The notes under the pieces: model-generated | What the model was told of the DNA's origin: nothing | Seen by the model: only the letters and a program-made list of their open reading frames with translations | The model's database searches: none | Origin: JAGVPT01 sp035500675 | Lineage (GTDB): Bacteria; Bacteroidota; Ignavibacteria; UBA10030; UBA8401 | Length of the DNA stretch: 55,446 nt | Reading direction: 5' to 3' | Assembly (NCBI GenBank): GCA_035500675.1 | Contig: DATJXA010000145.1 | Span: 1 to 55,446 of the forward strand | Translations under genes and position numbers: made by a program | Part shown: piece after piece, positions 9,066 to 18,505 of the stretch | Position numbering within the stretch: the stretch's first letter is position 1 | Layout of the letters: every line of letters starts with the position of its first letter

Positions 9066-12000
9066 GAGATGTTCTTTTTGTTCTTCAAATCGACGTAGGC
9101 AATTACACCGCGAACCGTTTTATCCGGATAGATATCTCTGATGATTTCCATATAATTCCGGACTTGGCGGATATATTCCGCCTCGGGTTCATTGCCGCCG
9201 GTTTTAAAATCCATGACTGTAACGCCGGCCGGGTCGACGATGATCCTGTCGGCGCGGTACAACGAACCCTGAGCGTTCGTGAGGTCTTGTTCGCGAAGAA
9301 TTTTTCTTCCCTCTTTTCGGACAAAATAGTCTCTCACTCCCGGGGCGGCGATAAAATCTGATACTGCCTTCAGGATTTCCGTCCGACCGACGCCGCTCGA
9401 CATGTCGACGATAACTCGTTCCACAGCGGACGCAAGTTGTGCACGCTCATCGCCGTCCAAAAATTCGACCAGCGAGAAAACACGATGGACCAGGTCCCCC
9501 CTTTTTGCCTCGACCGATCCGATGCTCTCATACTCCTGTACCGGCAAAGGCTTGCGCTTGCGATGATGGAAAGCGCTGACGATTTGCCCCGTCGAGGCTT
9601 TGGACGGACCGGAAGCAACGGCGCGTGGTTCCCCGTACTTTTTCGACGGAAGAAATTTGGTCGGCTCCTTCGGCTCTTTCTTAAAAACTCCGACGACGTA
9701 CATCTCTTTTTCGGCCCTCGTAAACGCGACGTAGAGCTTATTAAGCATGTCAACGGTGTCGCGAAATTGCTCCTCCTCCAACAATGCCCCAACCTCTTTA
9801 ACCTTTTCGGCAATATCTTTATTCGCTTTCAGGATCGTCACTGAATCTTCGTCCTCACGAACGATGTACCCTTTGCCGCGGGCAGGGTGGTCGTACAATA
9901 AAACTATAACGACGGGGAAACCCATTCCTTTCGCTTTATGGACAGTCATCACGGAGAGAGCGTCGATGCCGGCCGGCACATCGATCTTCCATACATCCTC
10001 GACCGATTCGTCGTCGACATAGGCAAGAAAATCCTTGATGGCATTTCTCCCTTCTTTTTCGAACGCTTTGATCGCTTCGAGGAGCTTCACAAGAGAGGCC
10101 TCTTCATCCGGGGACGTGCCGAACACGTCGAAAATTTTATAGGCCTCCGAAAGCAAATCGTACAACGGCAGATAACCGACGATATTGAATAGATGCTCGA
10201 AATATTCGTCCCACACACTCGTGTACCGCTGGCGAAAACCGGTATAGAGCGGTCCAACCTCGTTCCGTTTCGCTTCGGCGATCCATTCCGCGATCGCGCC
10301 CGGCACGATGCCGGCGCGATGGCCGGCCGCGCATCGAGTGAACACATCGCCGAGAATGAACGTGGCGAACGAAAGGTCGTCCACAGGAGTGTCGAGAAAC
10401 CTGAGCAGCGCGATAAATTCGCCTGCGCTTTTTCTCCTCCTCACATCGAGCGTGCTGTGCGAGATGATCGGGATTCCCTTTTCGTTGAGCCAGCCGCTGA
10501 CTTCAACTACATTTTTGTTGTTGGGAGTGAGGATAGCGATCTCATTGTACTTGTAGCCGCGGGAGAGGCAATCGTCCACGATCGCCTCCAACTTTGTTCT
10601 CTCCGGCGTCTCCTCGTCTAACTTTTGTACGACGGCAACGTCGACAACGCCTTGATATCCTCCGGACTGTTGTGCATGTTGTTTGAATGCCGATAGACCG
10701 CTCGCCTTCGACGCCTCCTCATACCCTTGTCCGGGAATGATTTTGTGGAACATGTCCTTGTTGAATTCCACAATTTCTTCACAGCTTCGGTAGTTCGTCT
10801 CAAGAGCCACCGTTGTATGGTCCGCCGAGGGAAATGGATTTTTCTCCGAGAGGGATTTCATGATTCTCCAATCGGCGTCGCGAAAGCCATAGATGGATTG
10901 CTTCGTATCCCCGACAACAAACAGACTTCCGCCTTTCGACAACGATTCCTCGATGAGCGGGAACAGATTCCTCCATTGCAGCTGCGACGTGTCCTGGAAT
11001 TCGTCGATGAGATAGTGGTAGATCGTCTCGCCGATCTTAAAATAAATCTCCGGCACCGCTTGAACGTTGAGATGTTCGGCAAGCGTTTTATTGACGTCGT
11101 CGATAAAAATCTGACCGGATTGCTTTTTCACTTCCCCGATCGTGTGCTGCATCATCGCATAGGCCTGAGCATACGGCCGGTAATAAGATTGGGCGTAGTG
11201 CAGAAACCATTCTTCAAGAAGCTCATTGAGCCCCAGCTGTTCCTGTTCAATTTTGGGGAGCCATTGCTCGCTCGCCGCGGTCTCTTTCTTCCCCTTCGGC
11301 TTGTTGACAGGGCTGGACCGAAACTTCCGATCGATGAGGCTCCCGACATCGCCCGCGCGGATCAACTCCAAATCGACTTTAAATAGATGAGACATTGCAA
11401 GAGTGGATTGATCGATCAGGGCTTCGACTGTTGCCGCCTGGGCAATGACCCGATCTCGCAGCCCTGAGGTTTTATCGTCGTCATTCCGGATTTCAAGTGG
11501 CTTCGTATACGATGCAACCATGCGATAGATCTTTTTGATCTGGTTCGCAAGGTCGCCGTAAACGTCCCACAAGAACGAATCCTCCCTTTTTCTGTTCTCC
11601 GCGATAAATTCAATTATTTTCCCGACGATCGATGCCTGGGCGGCCCCCTCCCGTATTTCTTTGGAAAAGAGATCGAATGCCTTGTCGAAAATGCGGTCGG
11701 CGTTGAGCTGGACCTCAAAATCCGGATGGATGCCGTATTCGATCGATGAGGAAGTAAAGATCGTCGACATGAAACTGTCGACCGTTTTCACATGAAAATC
11801 GGAGTAGTCGTTGAAAATTTCGTCCACAAGTGAGGACGCTTTCGCGCGGAGGTCGGCAGGCCGGTTCGGAATAAGGCGTCGGAGGTCTGCCAACGTCTCC
11901 ATATCGCCGAGAGCGGCAAGCTTCAGCAGTTTCAGGATGCGCTGTTTCATCTCCGCGGCGGCATTGTTCGTGAAGGTGATCGCCAGGATATTCCGAAGCT

Positions 12001-12142
12001 CGTTATGCGGAATTTTTTCGGAAAGCAAAATCTGCACGTACCTCTGCGCAAGGGCTTGAGTCTTCCCCGCTCCTGCGGAAGCGATAGTGACCGTCACGGA
12101 GGGCAACACGATCCCGTCTTCATTGGTAAGTAGAGCAGACAT
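9062..12142 (-). CDS. addA: AddA-like UvrD/Rep helicase with C-terminal nuclease
   Basis: 1,026 aa. Helicase motifs appear in order: Walker A ASAGAGKT (21-28), motif Ia AITFTNNAAAEMKQRI, motif II LIDEFQDTS near 381, motif III VVGDTKQSIYGFRDAD, and motif V/VI VMTVHKAKGMGFPVV and LYVAFTRAEKEMYVV. The C-terminus holds a RecB-family nuclease with GDLVHRVFSLVEF and the catalytic ADRIIVDPAGVTVMDFKTGG near 977. A GAGGG ribosome site lies eight bases before the ATG. With AddB, fused to it by a four-base overlap, it should form a two-nuclease end-resection machine that loads RecA. It is somewhat shorter than Firmicute AddA (about 1,230 aa). Confidence 0.9.
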   Translation of the reverse strand: MSALLTNEDGIVLPSVTVTIASAGAGKTQALAQRYVQILLSEKIPHNELRNILAITFTNNAAAEMKQRILKLLKLAALGDMETLADLRRLIPNRPADLRAKASSLVDEIFNDYSDFHVKTVDSFMSTIFTSSSIEYGIHPDFEVQLNADRIFDKAFDLFSKEIREGAAQASIVGKIIEFIAENRKREDSFLWDVYGDLANQIKKIYRMVASYTKPLEIRNDDDKTSGLRDRVIAQAATVEALIDQSTLAMSHLFKVDLELIRAGDVGSLIDRKFRSSPVNKPKGKKETAASEQWLPKIEQEQLGLNELLEEWFLHYAQSYYRPYAQAYAMMQHTIGEVKKQSGQIFIDDVNKTLAEHLNVQAVPEIYFKIGETIYHYLIDEFQDTSQLQWRNLFPLIEESLSKGGSLFVVGDTKQSIYGFRDADWRIMKSLSEKNPFPSADHTTVALETNYRSCEEIVEFNKDMFHKIIPGQGYEEASKASGLSAFKQHAQQSGGYQGVVDVAVVQKLDEETPERTKLEAIVDDCLSRGYKYNEIAILTPNNKNVVEVSGWLNEKGIPIISHSTLDVRRRKSAGEFIALLRFLDTPVDDLSFATFILGDVFTRCAAGHRAGIVPGAIAEWIAEAKRNEVGPLYTGFRQRYTSVWDEYFEHLFNIVGYLPLYDLLSEAYKIFDVFGTSPDEEASLVKLLEAIKAFEKEGRNAIKDFLAYVDDESVEDVWKIDVPAGIDALSVMTVHKAKGMGFPVVIVLLYDHPARGKGYIVREDEDSVTILKANKDIAEKVKEVGALLEEEQFRDTVDMLNKLYVAFTRAEKEMYVVGVFKKEPKEPTKFLPSKKYGEPRAVASGPSKASTGQIVSAFHHRKRKPLPVQEYESIGSVEAKRGDLVHRVFSLVEFLDGDERAQLASAVERVIVDMSSGVGRTEILKAVSDFIAAPGVRDYFVRKEGRKILREQDLTNAQGSLYRADRIIVDPAGVTVMDFKTGGNEPEAEYIRQVRNYMEIIRDIYPDKTVRGVIAYVDLKNKKNIS

Positions 12143-12175
12143 GCGTCAATCCCTCGAAAAAACAAAGACCACGCG

Positions 12176-12215
12176 GAATAAAATAAAATATCCAAACTGC
12201 AGGGAGTTTGGATAT
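12176..12215 (-). terminator. Intrinsic terminator after the thioesterase gene
   Basis: A perfect 11-bp stem, ATATCCAAACT (12188-12198) with AGTTTGGATAT (12205-12215), around a six-base loop. On the minus strand it is followed by TTTTATTTTATT. It lies 24 bp past the thioesterase stop and just upstream of addA, so it separates the two units. Confidence 0.8.
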
Positions 12216-12238
12216 CGAACAAACATCAGAAGCGTCGA

Positions 12239-12655
12239 TCAGATCGCATATTTAAGGGCGATCCATTCCGGAATATTTTCAGCCCTGCCGGATTTCAAAT
12301 TCACCATCGTATAACGAACATAGCCTTCGCATGAGAGTTTGTTATTCTCTTTTTTAAAAATTTCGAAGTGCACTGTCACGCCGTCCTTCAGCATTTCCTC
12401 GATCCATGTCCGGACAATAATTGTATCTCCAAGGACCAAAGGACGTTTATGTTCAACGTGCGTTGTATTCACAACCCAGCTGTACCCGAGGGAGATAAAT
12501 TCCCCCATATTCATCTTATAGCAGCGCTCCATCTGGTCGTAGCGCGCGGCAAGCACATAATCCAGATATCGCGTGTTATGCACGTGCTGATTCATGTCGA
12601 TATCGTCGGGGCGTACCTGCAGCTCGGTTTCAAATTTTGAGTATTGTTTGGTCAT
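12239..12655 (-). CDS. Acyl-CoA/acyl-ACP thioesterase, hotdog fold (4HBT type)
   Basis: 138 aa, normal for a single-hotdog thioesterase. The motif VRPDDIDMNQHVHNTRYLDY is the 4-hydroxybenzoyl-CoA thioesterase/YbgC signature: D-x-N-x-H with catalytic Asp region and a Tyr in the following helix. It is followed by GYSWVVNTTHVEHKRPLVLGD. I chose the ATG at 12653-12655 because AAGGGA lies about seven bases upstream. The longer frame to 12781 runs into a terminator and has no such site. It should cleave acyl thioesters in the cytoplasm. The physiological substrate cannot be read from sequence. It stands alone between two terminators. Confidence 0.88.
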   Translation of the reverse strand: MTKQYSKFETELQVRPDDIDMNQHVHNTRYLDYVLAARYDQMERCYKMNMGEFISLGYSWVVNTTHVEHKRPLVLGDTIIVRTWIEEMLKDGVTVHFEIFKKENNKLSCEGYVRYTMVNLKSGRAENIPEWIALKYAI

Positions 12656-12750
12656 GAGAATTCCCTTGAGCACACGATACAAACAATTCGCTGGAAAATC
12701 AACGCCGGCAGCGGCGGGTTTGTAATGAGCTAGACAGCAACATATAAACG

Positions 12751-12793
12751 CTAAAATCAAAAGCTCCACGGGGATCTTCACCGTGGAGCTTTT
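12751..12793 (-). terminator. Strong intrinsic terminator after the tricorn-like protease
   Basis: A perfect 13-bp stem, AAAAGCTCCACGG (12759-12771) with CCGTGGAGCTTTT (12781-12793), and a nine-base loop. On the minus strand the stem runs into TTTTGATTTTAG. It lies 19 bp past the protease stop. Confidence 0.88.
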
Positions 12794-12812
12794 GCCAAAC
12801 GAAGAATCACTT

Positions 12813-15800
12813 TTACTTTTTATCCGGATAAGGAGGAGGCGGCGGAAGCTTCGACGGGTGCCCCTTCAACTCGTCGAGAATGACTTCGATCGCTTTATTG
12901 AGTTGCTGATCCACGCCCGCATATTCCTGAGCCGGATCGTTATCGACAACGATATCCGGGTCGACTCCATGCCCTTCCATGATCCATTTTTTCCCTTCGA
13001 GATCGTACCGGGAGAATTCCGGCTTTGTGAGGAATCCGCCGTCAAGCAACGGCAGCGAGCCGCGAATACCGACAACTCCGCCCCACGTTCTCTTGCCGAC
13101 CACCAGGCCGATCTTGTATTTCTTGAAGCGGTAAGCGACGATATCGCCGTCCGACGCGGAAAACTCGTCTGTCAGCATGACTTTGGGACCCACCATCGTC
13201 CCGCCCGGATCAGCTGCCCATGAAGTATTGCGCGCGATATCGATCATCGCAATTTCGCGGTGCAGTCTCTCAATGATCATCGGCGAAACAAATCCGCCTC
13301 CGTTCCCTCGCACGTCGACGATCAAACCTTCCTTCGTGAGCTGAGGATAATAATATTTCACGAACTCGTCGAGCCCGTCGAAACCCATATCCGGTATGTG
13401 TACATAGCCGATCCGTCCGCCCGACGCTTTCGAGACTTTTTCGATATTGGATTGCACCCAATTGAAGTAGTAGAGGCCGTGTTCATCCCCGATCGGAACA
13501 ACGACAGTTTCGTGACTTCCTTCTTCTTTAGGTTGAGCGTTTAATTTCAACGTTACTTGTTTGCCGACCGTCCCAACGAGGGATGCATAGATGTTGACCA
13601 TCGTATTCGTCGGCTTGCCATTCACCGCAATAATATACTCGCCCTCCTTGGCGTTGACGCCGATCTCGGTGAGAGGAGACCGAAGCGTATTGTCCCAGTT
13701 TTGACCGCGGAGAATTTTAGCGATCCGATAATATCCCGTTGCAGGATCGCGTTCGATATCCGCACCGAGAAGCCCCGTCTTGATCCGTTCGGCGTGCGGC
13801 ATTTCTCCTCCGCCGACGTACGTGTGGCCGGTGCTCAACTCGCCGATCATTTCTCCGATGATGTATGTCAAATCGGCGCGATGATTGACGTAGGCAACAA
13901 GGGGCTCGTACTTCTTTTTTACGCCTTCCCAATCGACCCCGCTCATGTTCGGTGCGAAGTAGAAGTCGCGCATTTGCCGCCACGCTTCATGAAAGATCTG
14001 TTCCCATTCTGCATGATGGTCGACCGTCATTTTCATATCCGAAAGGTTCAGCTTCTCTTTGATGTCAATTTTGGAGGTAGGAAGGTCGATGATCGCGTAT
14101 GAACCATCCTGGCCTACGATCGCCTTCTTGTCGTCCGCGGAGATCTCATAGCCGTTGAACTCGCCGAGTTCCGTTTCCTTCTGTTTGTCAAGGTCATAAA
14201 AGAGGAACTGCGGCTTTTCATCTTTGCTGCCGTTCCTGATGTAATACACCTTATCGTCGACGGAGACGATATTTCGATAGCTTGCAGCCATGATCGGCAA
14301 TACGGCGACCCGTTGTTGTAAACCGTCAATGTCGACTTTGACGTCGGGTTTCCCTTCATCCTTTTGATCTTTTTTCTTTTCCGGCTTTTCCGAATCTTTT
14401 CCCGCCTCCGAAATTTTCACTTCGTCGCTTTTCGGTTCAAACGGAGATTTCGTCTCCTTCGAAAGAGCGACGAAATAAATCTTCGACATGTCGTTGTACA
14501 CATGTTCCAACTCCGTCTGACTGAGCGTCGGGTTAAATGTTCGGTCGGAAATGAAGAAGAGATATTTGCCGTCTTTGCTGAACGAGGGGCCGTAGGAAGA
14601 ATACCAGCCGTCGGTCACAGGCGTGGTCTCTTTTTTCTCGAGCGAATACAAATAAATGGTCGTCATCGCTGAATCTTCGGGCTTTGCGTATGCGATCCAC
14701 TTGCTGTCCGGAGACCACGCGTAGTCGTCGATCTCCCACGCGGTCGCGTGAGCCACTTCCGTCACTTTCTTCGTCTCAACATCGACGTACTGCAGCCGTT
14801 GCAGCCGGTCCGACCACATGATCTTCTTGCTGTCGGGCGACCAATAGATCTGGTATTTATACGGAGGGCCTGTTTTCGTCAGCTGCGTTCCTGGGGCGCT
14901 CCCGTCCTGCGGCATGATGTAGACCTCGTCCTCGCCCGAAGCGTCCGAAATATACCCGATCCATTTTCCGTCGGGAGACCATTTGGAATCGCGCTCGTGG
15001 ACACCTGACGAATTGGTAAGGTCGCGCGTGTTGCCGTACTTTTCGGGGACAGTGAAAATGTCTCCTCGGGCTCCGAACAATGCCCTGCTCCCGTCGGGGG
15101 CAATCTCATAATTTTGAATGTTCTTGCTCACATCGACAACGCTCGTCCGCCCTATCGCAAGGTCTTCGTCGATGGAAACCGAAACTTTCTCTGCCTTCTC
15201 CGTCGCAAGGTCGAACCGATAAATGTATCCTCCATTTTCGAACACGATCGCGTTGTCTCCCAGCGAAGGGAACTTGATATCGAAATCGACAAAGTTTGTC
15301 AACTTCTTCGTCTCCTTCGACGTGAGGTCGTAAGAATAAAGGTTCATCCTTTTGTTTTCATCGCGGTCGGAGATAAAATAAATCGTGTTCCCATGCCACA
15401 TTGGGATAATATCTTGAGCCGGGTTGTCCGTGAGGTTTGTGACGTGCTTCGAGTCAAAATTGAACAGCCAGATATCATCCGCCTGGCCGCCGCGATATCT
15501 CTTCCATGTTCTGAATTCTCTGAACACTCTATTATATACCATTTCTTTGCCGTCGGCCGAGAAAGAACAAAATCCTCCGCGCGGTACGGGAAGTTCCTCG
15601 GGGAGTCCGCCGTCGATCGACTGCAAATACAACTGGCCGTTGAAATCATTCCATTCGATCCTCCGGGAACGGAAGATGATGTGGGAGTTGTCCTTCCATC
15701 CCATGACAAGGTTGTTGGGACCCATGCGGTCGGAGACATCATCGCGGTCGAGGGTCGCCGTGAACGTGAGGCGTTTTGGCACGCCTCCTTCCGAAGGCAT

Positions 15801-16073
15801 CAGATAGACCTCGGTATTGCCGTCGTACTGGCCGGTGAAAGCAAGCCATTTTCCGTCGGGGGAAAAGCGGGCGAACATTTCGTATCCGACGCTGTTCGTC
15901 AATTTCCGTGCGATGCCGCCGCTCGCTGAGACCGTGTAAAGATCCCCGGCATAACTGAACACAATATTGTCTCCATGTATGGTCGGAAAACGAAGAAGGC
16001 GGGCCTCCTGTTGACCGAAAGCCAAAGAGACGATTGTAAGAAAAAGCGAACACATTAGGACGAATCTTTTCAT
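12813..16073 (-). CDS. Tricorn-like S41 peptidase with beta-propeller, PDZ and protease core
   Basis: 1,086 aa, close to archaeal tricorn (about 1,070 aa). Unlike archaeal tricorn it has a signal peptide (residues 1-20, ending LAFGQ), so it should act in the periplasm or outside. About 300 residues of PD40/WD-like repeats (SPDGKWLAFTG, SPDGKWIGYIS, SPDSKKIMWSD, SPDSKWIAYAK) build the propeller region. Then come a Lys/Glu-rich linker (about 560-585), a PDZ-like segment (EGEYIIAVNGKPTN), and the S41 core. Catalytic candidates are His in STGHTYVGG near 748, Ser in FSASDGD near 971, and Glu in MEGHGVDPD near 1030. It probably degrades peptides or misfolded exported proteins. It is monocistronic, with a terminator downstream and a divergent promoter region shared with the amidase gene. 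Confidence 0.92.
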   Translation of the reverse strand: MKRFVLMCSLFLTIVSLAFGQQEARLLRFPTIHGDNIVFSYAGDLYTVSASGGIARKLTNSVGYEMFARFSPDGKWLAFTGQYDGNTEVYLMPSEGGVPKRLTFTATLDRDDVSDRMGPNNLVMGWKDNSHIIFRSRRIEWNDFNGQLYLQSIDGGLPEELPVPRGGFCSFSADGKEMVYNRVFREFRTWKRYRGGQADDIWLFNFDSKHVTNLTDNPAQDIIPMWHGNTIYFISDRDENKRMNLYSYDLTSKETKKLTNFVDFDIKFPSLGDNAIVFENGGYIYRFDLATEKAEKVSVSIDEDLAIGRTSVVDVSKNIQNYEIAPDGSRALFGARGDIFTVPEKYGNTRDLTNSSGVHERDSKWSPDGKWIGYISDASGEDEVYIMPQDGSAPGTQLTKTGPPYKYQIYWSPDSKKIMWSDRLQRLQYVDVETKKVTEVAHATAWEIDDYAWSPDSKWIAYAKPEDSAMTTIYLYSLEKKETTPVTDGWYSSYGPSFSKDGKYLFFISDRTFNPTLSQTELEHVYNDMSKIYFVALSKETKSPFEPKSDEVKISEAGKDSEKPEKKKDQKDEGKPDVKVDIDGLQQRVAVLPIMAASYRNIVSVDDKVYYIRNGSKDEKPQFLFYDLDKQKETELGEFNGYEISADDKKAIVGQDGSYAIIDLPTSKIDIKEKLNLSDMKMTVDHHAEWEQIFHEAWRQMRDFYFAPNMSGVDWEGVKKKYEPLVAYVNHRADLTYIIGEMIGELSTGHTYVGGGEMPHAERIKTGLLGADIERDPATGYYRIAKILRGQNWDNTLRSPLTEIGVNAKEGEYIIAVNGKPTNTMVNIYASLVGTVGKQVTLKLNAQPKEEGSHETVVVPIGDEHGLYYFNWVQSNIEKVSKASGGRIGYVHIPDMGFDGLDEFVKYYYPQLTKEGLIVDVRGNGGGFVSPMIIERLHREIAMIDIARNTSWAADPGGTMVGPKVMLTDEFSASDGDIVAYRFKKYKIGLVVGKRTWGGVVGIRGSLPLLDGGFLTKPEFSRYDLEGKKWIMEGHGVDPDIVVDNDPAQEYAGVDQQLNKAIEVILDELKGHPSKLPPPPPYPDKK

Positions 16074-16284
16074 AGGGCTAACCTTGATTAGTTTGACAAT
16101 AAACTGGGGGCGGTCTTTATACGTCGATCGAATGGATAAGTTTCGTCAATTTTGAACCGTGACGGCCTTTCGCGGCGTAAAGAGGGATAAAGCTGTATCA
16201 ATATACATTTCAAGAATTTATGGTGCAAATTTCGCTCTTCACAGCTATATTAAAGTACGATAAAGGCGGCGCTTCGACCGCTGT

Positions 16285-18189
16285 TTGCGCATGGCAATCC
16301 TGTTCCGAAAGTTTCAAAAATTTCTTACCATGACAAAAATCTCTCTCCCATCGGCTCGTAGATCCTGCTCTATGTCTTCGCTTAGACTTTCACCGGTTAT
16401 TCTTTATTTATTCGCTCTTCTGCTTTTAGGTTGCGGCAAAGCATTTTCACTCCCCTCCACCGACTCCCTCTTTCTTCATATCGTCGAACCCGAAACCGAT
16501 ACCACAATAACGATCGCCTCACATCAGAGAATTTCGGCTTGCACAGTCCCGAGTGGGAAAGCGTTCATTAACGGAAAAGAAGTCAAGGTCTACTCAAGCG
16601 GCGCTTTTTGCGGCCTTGTCTCCGTACCCGTCGGAACCTCGACCCTGAGACTTGTCGCGCGTGCGGCAAACGGCGATTCGGTCGTCAAAGAATTCCTTCT
16701 TCAAAGGCCGGAACCTCCGAAAACTTCTCCGCGGGATCCGCTCGTCATCGATACCGTCATGATGGAACCGTCGCAGGATCTCTGGCTCGGGAAAAATGAT
16801 ATCCTTGAAGTAAAGTTCAAAGGAAGTCCCGGTTATCGCGCGTCCTTCGACATCGACGGCGTCGAATCCGGCATTCCGATGACCGAACTGCCTCCGGGAA
16901 AAAGCGGTGGCCTTGAGGGAGTCTACATAGGACGCTATGCGGTGAAGGAAGATGACGAGGCGCGGAACGTGCAGATCCGATTTCGGCTCAAGAAGAGTTT
17001 TTTCTCGAGTGAAAAAGCGTACTCAAAAGGTCGAGTTTCGATACTTCCGAAAGAGTTGCCGCAGGTTGCAGAGATCGTGGGCAAGCGCGCATACCTCAAT
17101 GCCGGCGTAGGGAACGACAGACTTGGCGGCGCCAAGCTCGGAAGCCTCAAGAGCGGCGTGCGTGTTGTTGTCAGCGGAAAGGTCGGAGACCAATACAGGA
17201 TCCGGCTTGGGGATGATATGGAAGCTTGGCTGCCGACAGATTTTGCTCAGCTGCTTCCACCGGAGACTCCGTACCCGAAATCGCTCGTGGGTTCGCTCAC
17301 AATCTCCGGGAACGACAAGGAAGATATCGTGACGGTCGCTCTGGACCAGAGGCTCCCGTATCTGAGTCAGCAAACGGTCAATCCAACGACTATTATCGTA
17401 GACATTTTCGGGGCGTCGTCCAATACGAATTGGATCACGCATCAATTATCCGGGCAAGGAATACAGAGCGTTGCATGGAGTCAGGTGGCGGCTGAGCAAT
17501 ACCGACTCACGATCACGCTGAAGTATGCGCAGCATTGGGGGTACGATATCGCGTACGATAATGGTTCGACCATGCGCATCGTCGTTCGCAGACCGCCGGT
17601 CTATACTTCTACCGACTCGGTGCTGAATCGTATGACGATCGCGGTCGATGCCGGCCACGGAGGCGACAACGACGGCGCGATCGGTTCGACCGGGGTGATG
17701 GAAAAAGATATCACCCTTTCAATCGCCAAACATCTCGACTCGCTTCTCATCCTGAAAGGGGTGAATGTCGTGATGACGCGGACCGCGGACGAAACTGTCT
17801 CGATGGTTGAACGCACGGATAAGATCCTCAACTCGGGAGCGCAAATCTTGGTCAGTATTCATGCGAACTCAGTCGGAAATTCCGTCGACCCCGAACTGTC
17901 AAAGGGGACGAGCGCGTACTATCGTCATATCGGCTTCCAGCCGCTTGCTTCGGCGATCTATGGAAAAATGCTTGAGCTTAAACTCGACCAGTTCGGGATC
18001 GTCGGCAGTTTCAATTTTACGCTCAACGCCTTGACGCAAGTTCCGAACGTTCTTGTCGAAACCGCTTTCATGTCCAACCCAGAGGATGAAATCCTTTTGC
18101 TGGACGATCACTTCAGAGAAAAAATCGCAGAACAAATTATGAGAGGGCTCGAGGAGTTTGTCAGTTCTAACGGGGATAAGAAAAAGTAG
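16285..18189 (+). CDS. N-acetylmuramoyl-L-alanine amidase with SH3-like and AMIN domains
   Basis: 634 aa from the furthest start (TTG). The true start may be ATG at 16291, 16330 or 16372, and none has a clear ribosome site. The last gives MSSLRLSPVILYLFALLLLG followed by Cys, a likely lipobox (LLGC). Domains: N-terminal Ig-like region; SH3b-like repeat (about 265-322); AMIN domain for envelope targeting (about 333-440); Amidase_3 catalytic domain from 450. Zinc and catalytic motifs are AVDAGHGGDNDG with MEKDITL, SIHANS near 525, and LVETAFMSNPED near 592. It cuts the amide bond between MurNAc and L-Ala during daughter-cell separation or wall turnover. The AMIN domain and lipoprotein-like start place it in the periplasm. 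Confidence 0.92.
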   Translation: MRMAILFRKFQKFLTMTKISLPSARRSCSMSSLRLSPVILYLFALLLLGCGKAFSLPSTDSLFLHIVEPETDTTITIASHQRISACTVPSGKAFINGKEVKVYSSGAFCGLVSVPVGTSTLRLVARAANGDSVVKEFLLQRPEPPKTSPRDPLVIDTVMMEPSQDLWLGKNDILEVKFKGSPGYRASFDIDGVESGIPMTELPPGKSGGLEGVYIGRYAVKEDDEARNVQIRFRLKKSFFSSEKAYSKGRVSILPKELPQVAEIVGKRAYLNAGVGNDRLGGAKLGSLKSGVRVVVSGKVGDQYRIRLGDDMEAWLPTDFAQLLPPETPYPKSLVGSLTISGNDKEDIVTVALDQRLPYLSQQTVNPTTIIVDIFGASSNTNWITHQLSGQGIQSVAWSQVAAEQYRLTITLKYAQHWGYDIAYDNGSTMRIVVRRPPVYTSTDSVLNRMTIAVDAGHGGDNDGAIGSTGVMEKDITLSIAKHLDSLLILKGVNVVMTRTADETVSMVERTDKILNSGAQILVSIHANSVGNSVDPELSKGTSAYYRHIGFQPLASAIYGKMLELKLDQFGIVGSFNFTLNALTQVPNVLVETAFMSNPEDEILLLDDHFREKIAEQIMRGLEEFVSSNGDKKK

Positions 18190-18197
18190 AAGACCGC

Positions 18198-18214
18198 AAA
18201 CCTTCCGAAGGTTT
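18198..18214. repeat. 17-bp quasi-palindrome, copy 1
   Basis: AAACCTTC-C-GAAGGTTT lies nine bases after the amidase stop and is followed by TTCTATC. It may help end amidase transcription. The same unit recurs at 18263, so it is a repeat and not only a terminator. Confidence 0.6.
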
Positions 18215-18262
18215 TCTATCTAAAATGAGCAAATGCCAAAGCTTTTTCAATGTTCAATCAAA

Positions 18263-18279
18263 AAACCTTCGGAAGGTTT
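18263..18279. repeat. 17-bp quasi-palindrome, copy 2
   Basis: AAACCTTC-G-GAAGGTTT, the same arms as copy 1 with the centre base changed from C to G. It lies 48 bp after copy 1 and is not followed by a T run. Confidence 0.6.
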
Positions 18280-18424
18280 CTAAAGGTAACCCACAACCCC
18301 GCCACCGTCCAATTTGACTTTGATGAGAATAGTTATGATCTTTGCTTGAGTTGTTCGGGGCCTGCTTTTCGCCCAATATTTTTTGCTGGTCAGAAATATA
18401 AAGTCCGCCTCGACTGGAGGTGAC

Positions 18425-18505
18425 ATGGATCAGCGCGGTAAAATAGAGACCTCAGGCTTCCGCTCGTGCGGAGACTGGGGTTTTTTGTTTTATGGAGGCC
18501 AATAA
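18425..18505 (+). CDS. Possible 26-codon leader peptide overlapping the lipoprotein start
   Basis: GGAGGTGA (18416-18423), an eight-base match to the 16S anti-Shine-Dalgarno, precedes an ATG at 18425. The frame stays open for 26 codons to TAA at 18503-18505, which overlaps the ATG of the next gene as TAATG. Such a one-base overlap usually means translational coupling. The peptide (starts MDQRGKIETSG, ends FLFYGGQ) resembles nothing I know. A terminator-like hairpin lies inside the frame, so it may be an attenuation leader. Alternatively the frame is chance and only the hairpin matters. Confidence 0.35.
   Translation: MDQRGKIETSGFRSCGDWGFLFYGGQ
18450..18486 (+). terminator. Terminator-like hairpin in the leader of the lipoprotein gene
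   Basis: CCTCAG (18450-18455) pairs with CTGGGG (18475-18480), and TTCCGC (18458-18463) with GCGGAG (18468-18473), around a TCGT loop. Six T residues follow at 18481-18486. It sits eight bases before the ribosome site of the next gene, so it is an attenuator or the end of an upstream small transcript. Confidence 0.65.

Larger units (their letters stand above)
18190..18424. other. Intergenic region with two quasi-palindromes and a possible leader
   Basis: The 315 bp between the amidase and the lipoprotein gene hold two copies of a 17-bp quasi-palindrome, a possible weak promoter (TTGACT at 18314-18319 and TATGAT at 18334-18339, only 14 bp apart), a mini-ORF and a terminator-like hairpin. A small RNA of roughly 140 nt ending at the hairpin is possible, but I recognise no known RNA family. 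Confidence 0.4.

Noticed and set aside
8250..9098. 282-codon plus-strand open frame opposite addB
   Set aside because: No ribosome site, Arg-rich shadow composition, overlaps the conserved addB N-terminus.
12656..12781. 42-residue N-terminal extension of the thioesterase resembling a signal peptide
   Set aside because: It would start inside a terminator hairpin, lacks a ribosome site, and hotdog thioesterases of this type begin at the internal ATG with AAGGGA upstream.
18340..18486. Known structured RNA (4.5S/SRP, 6S, tmRNA or a riboswitch) upstream of the lipoprotein gene
   Set aside because: A terminator hairpin is present, but I could find none of the conserved core motifs of these RNA families.
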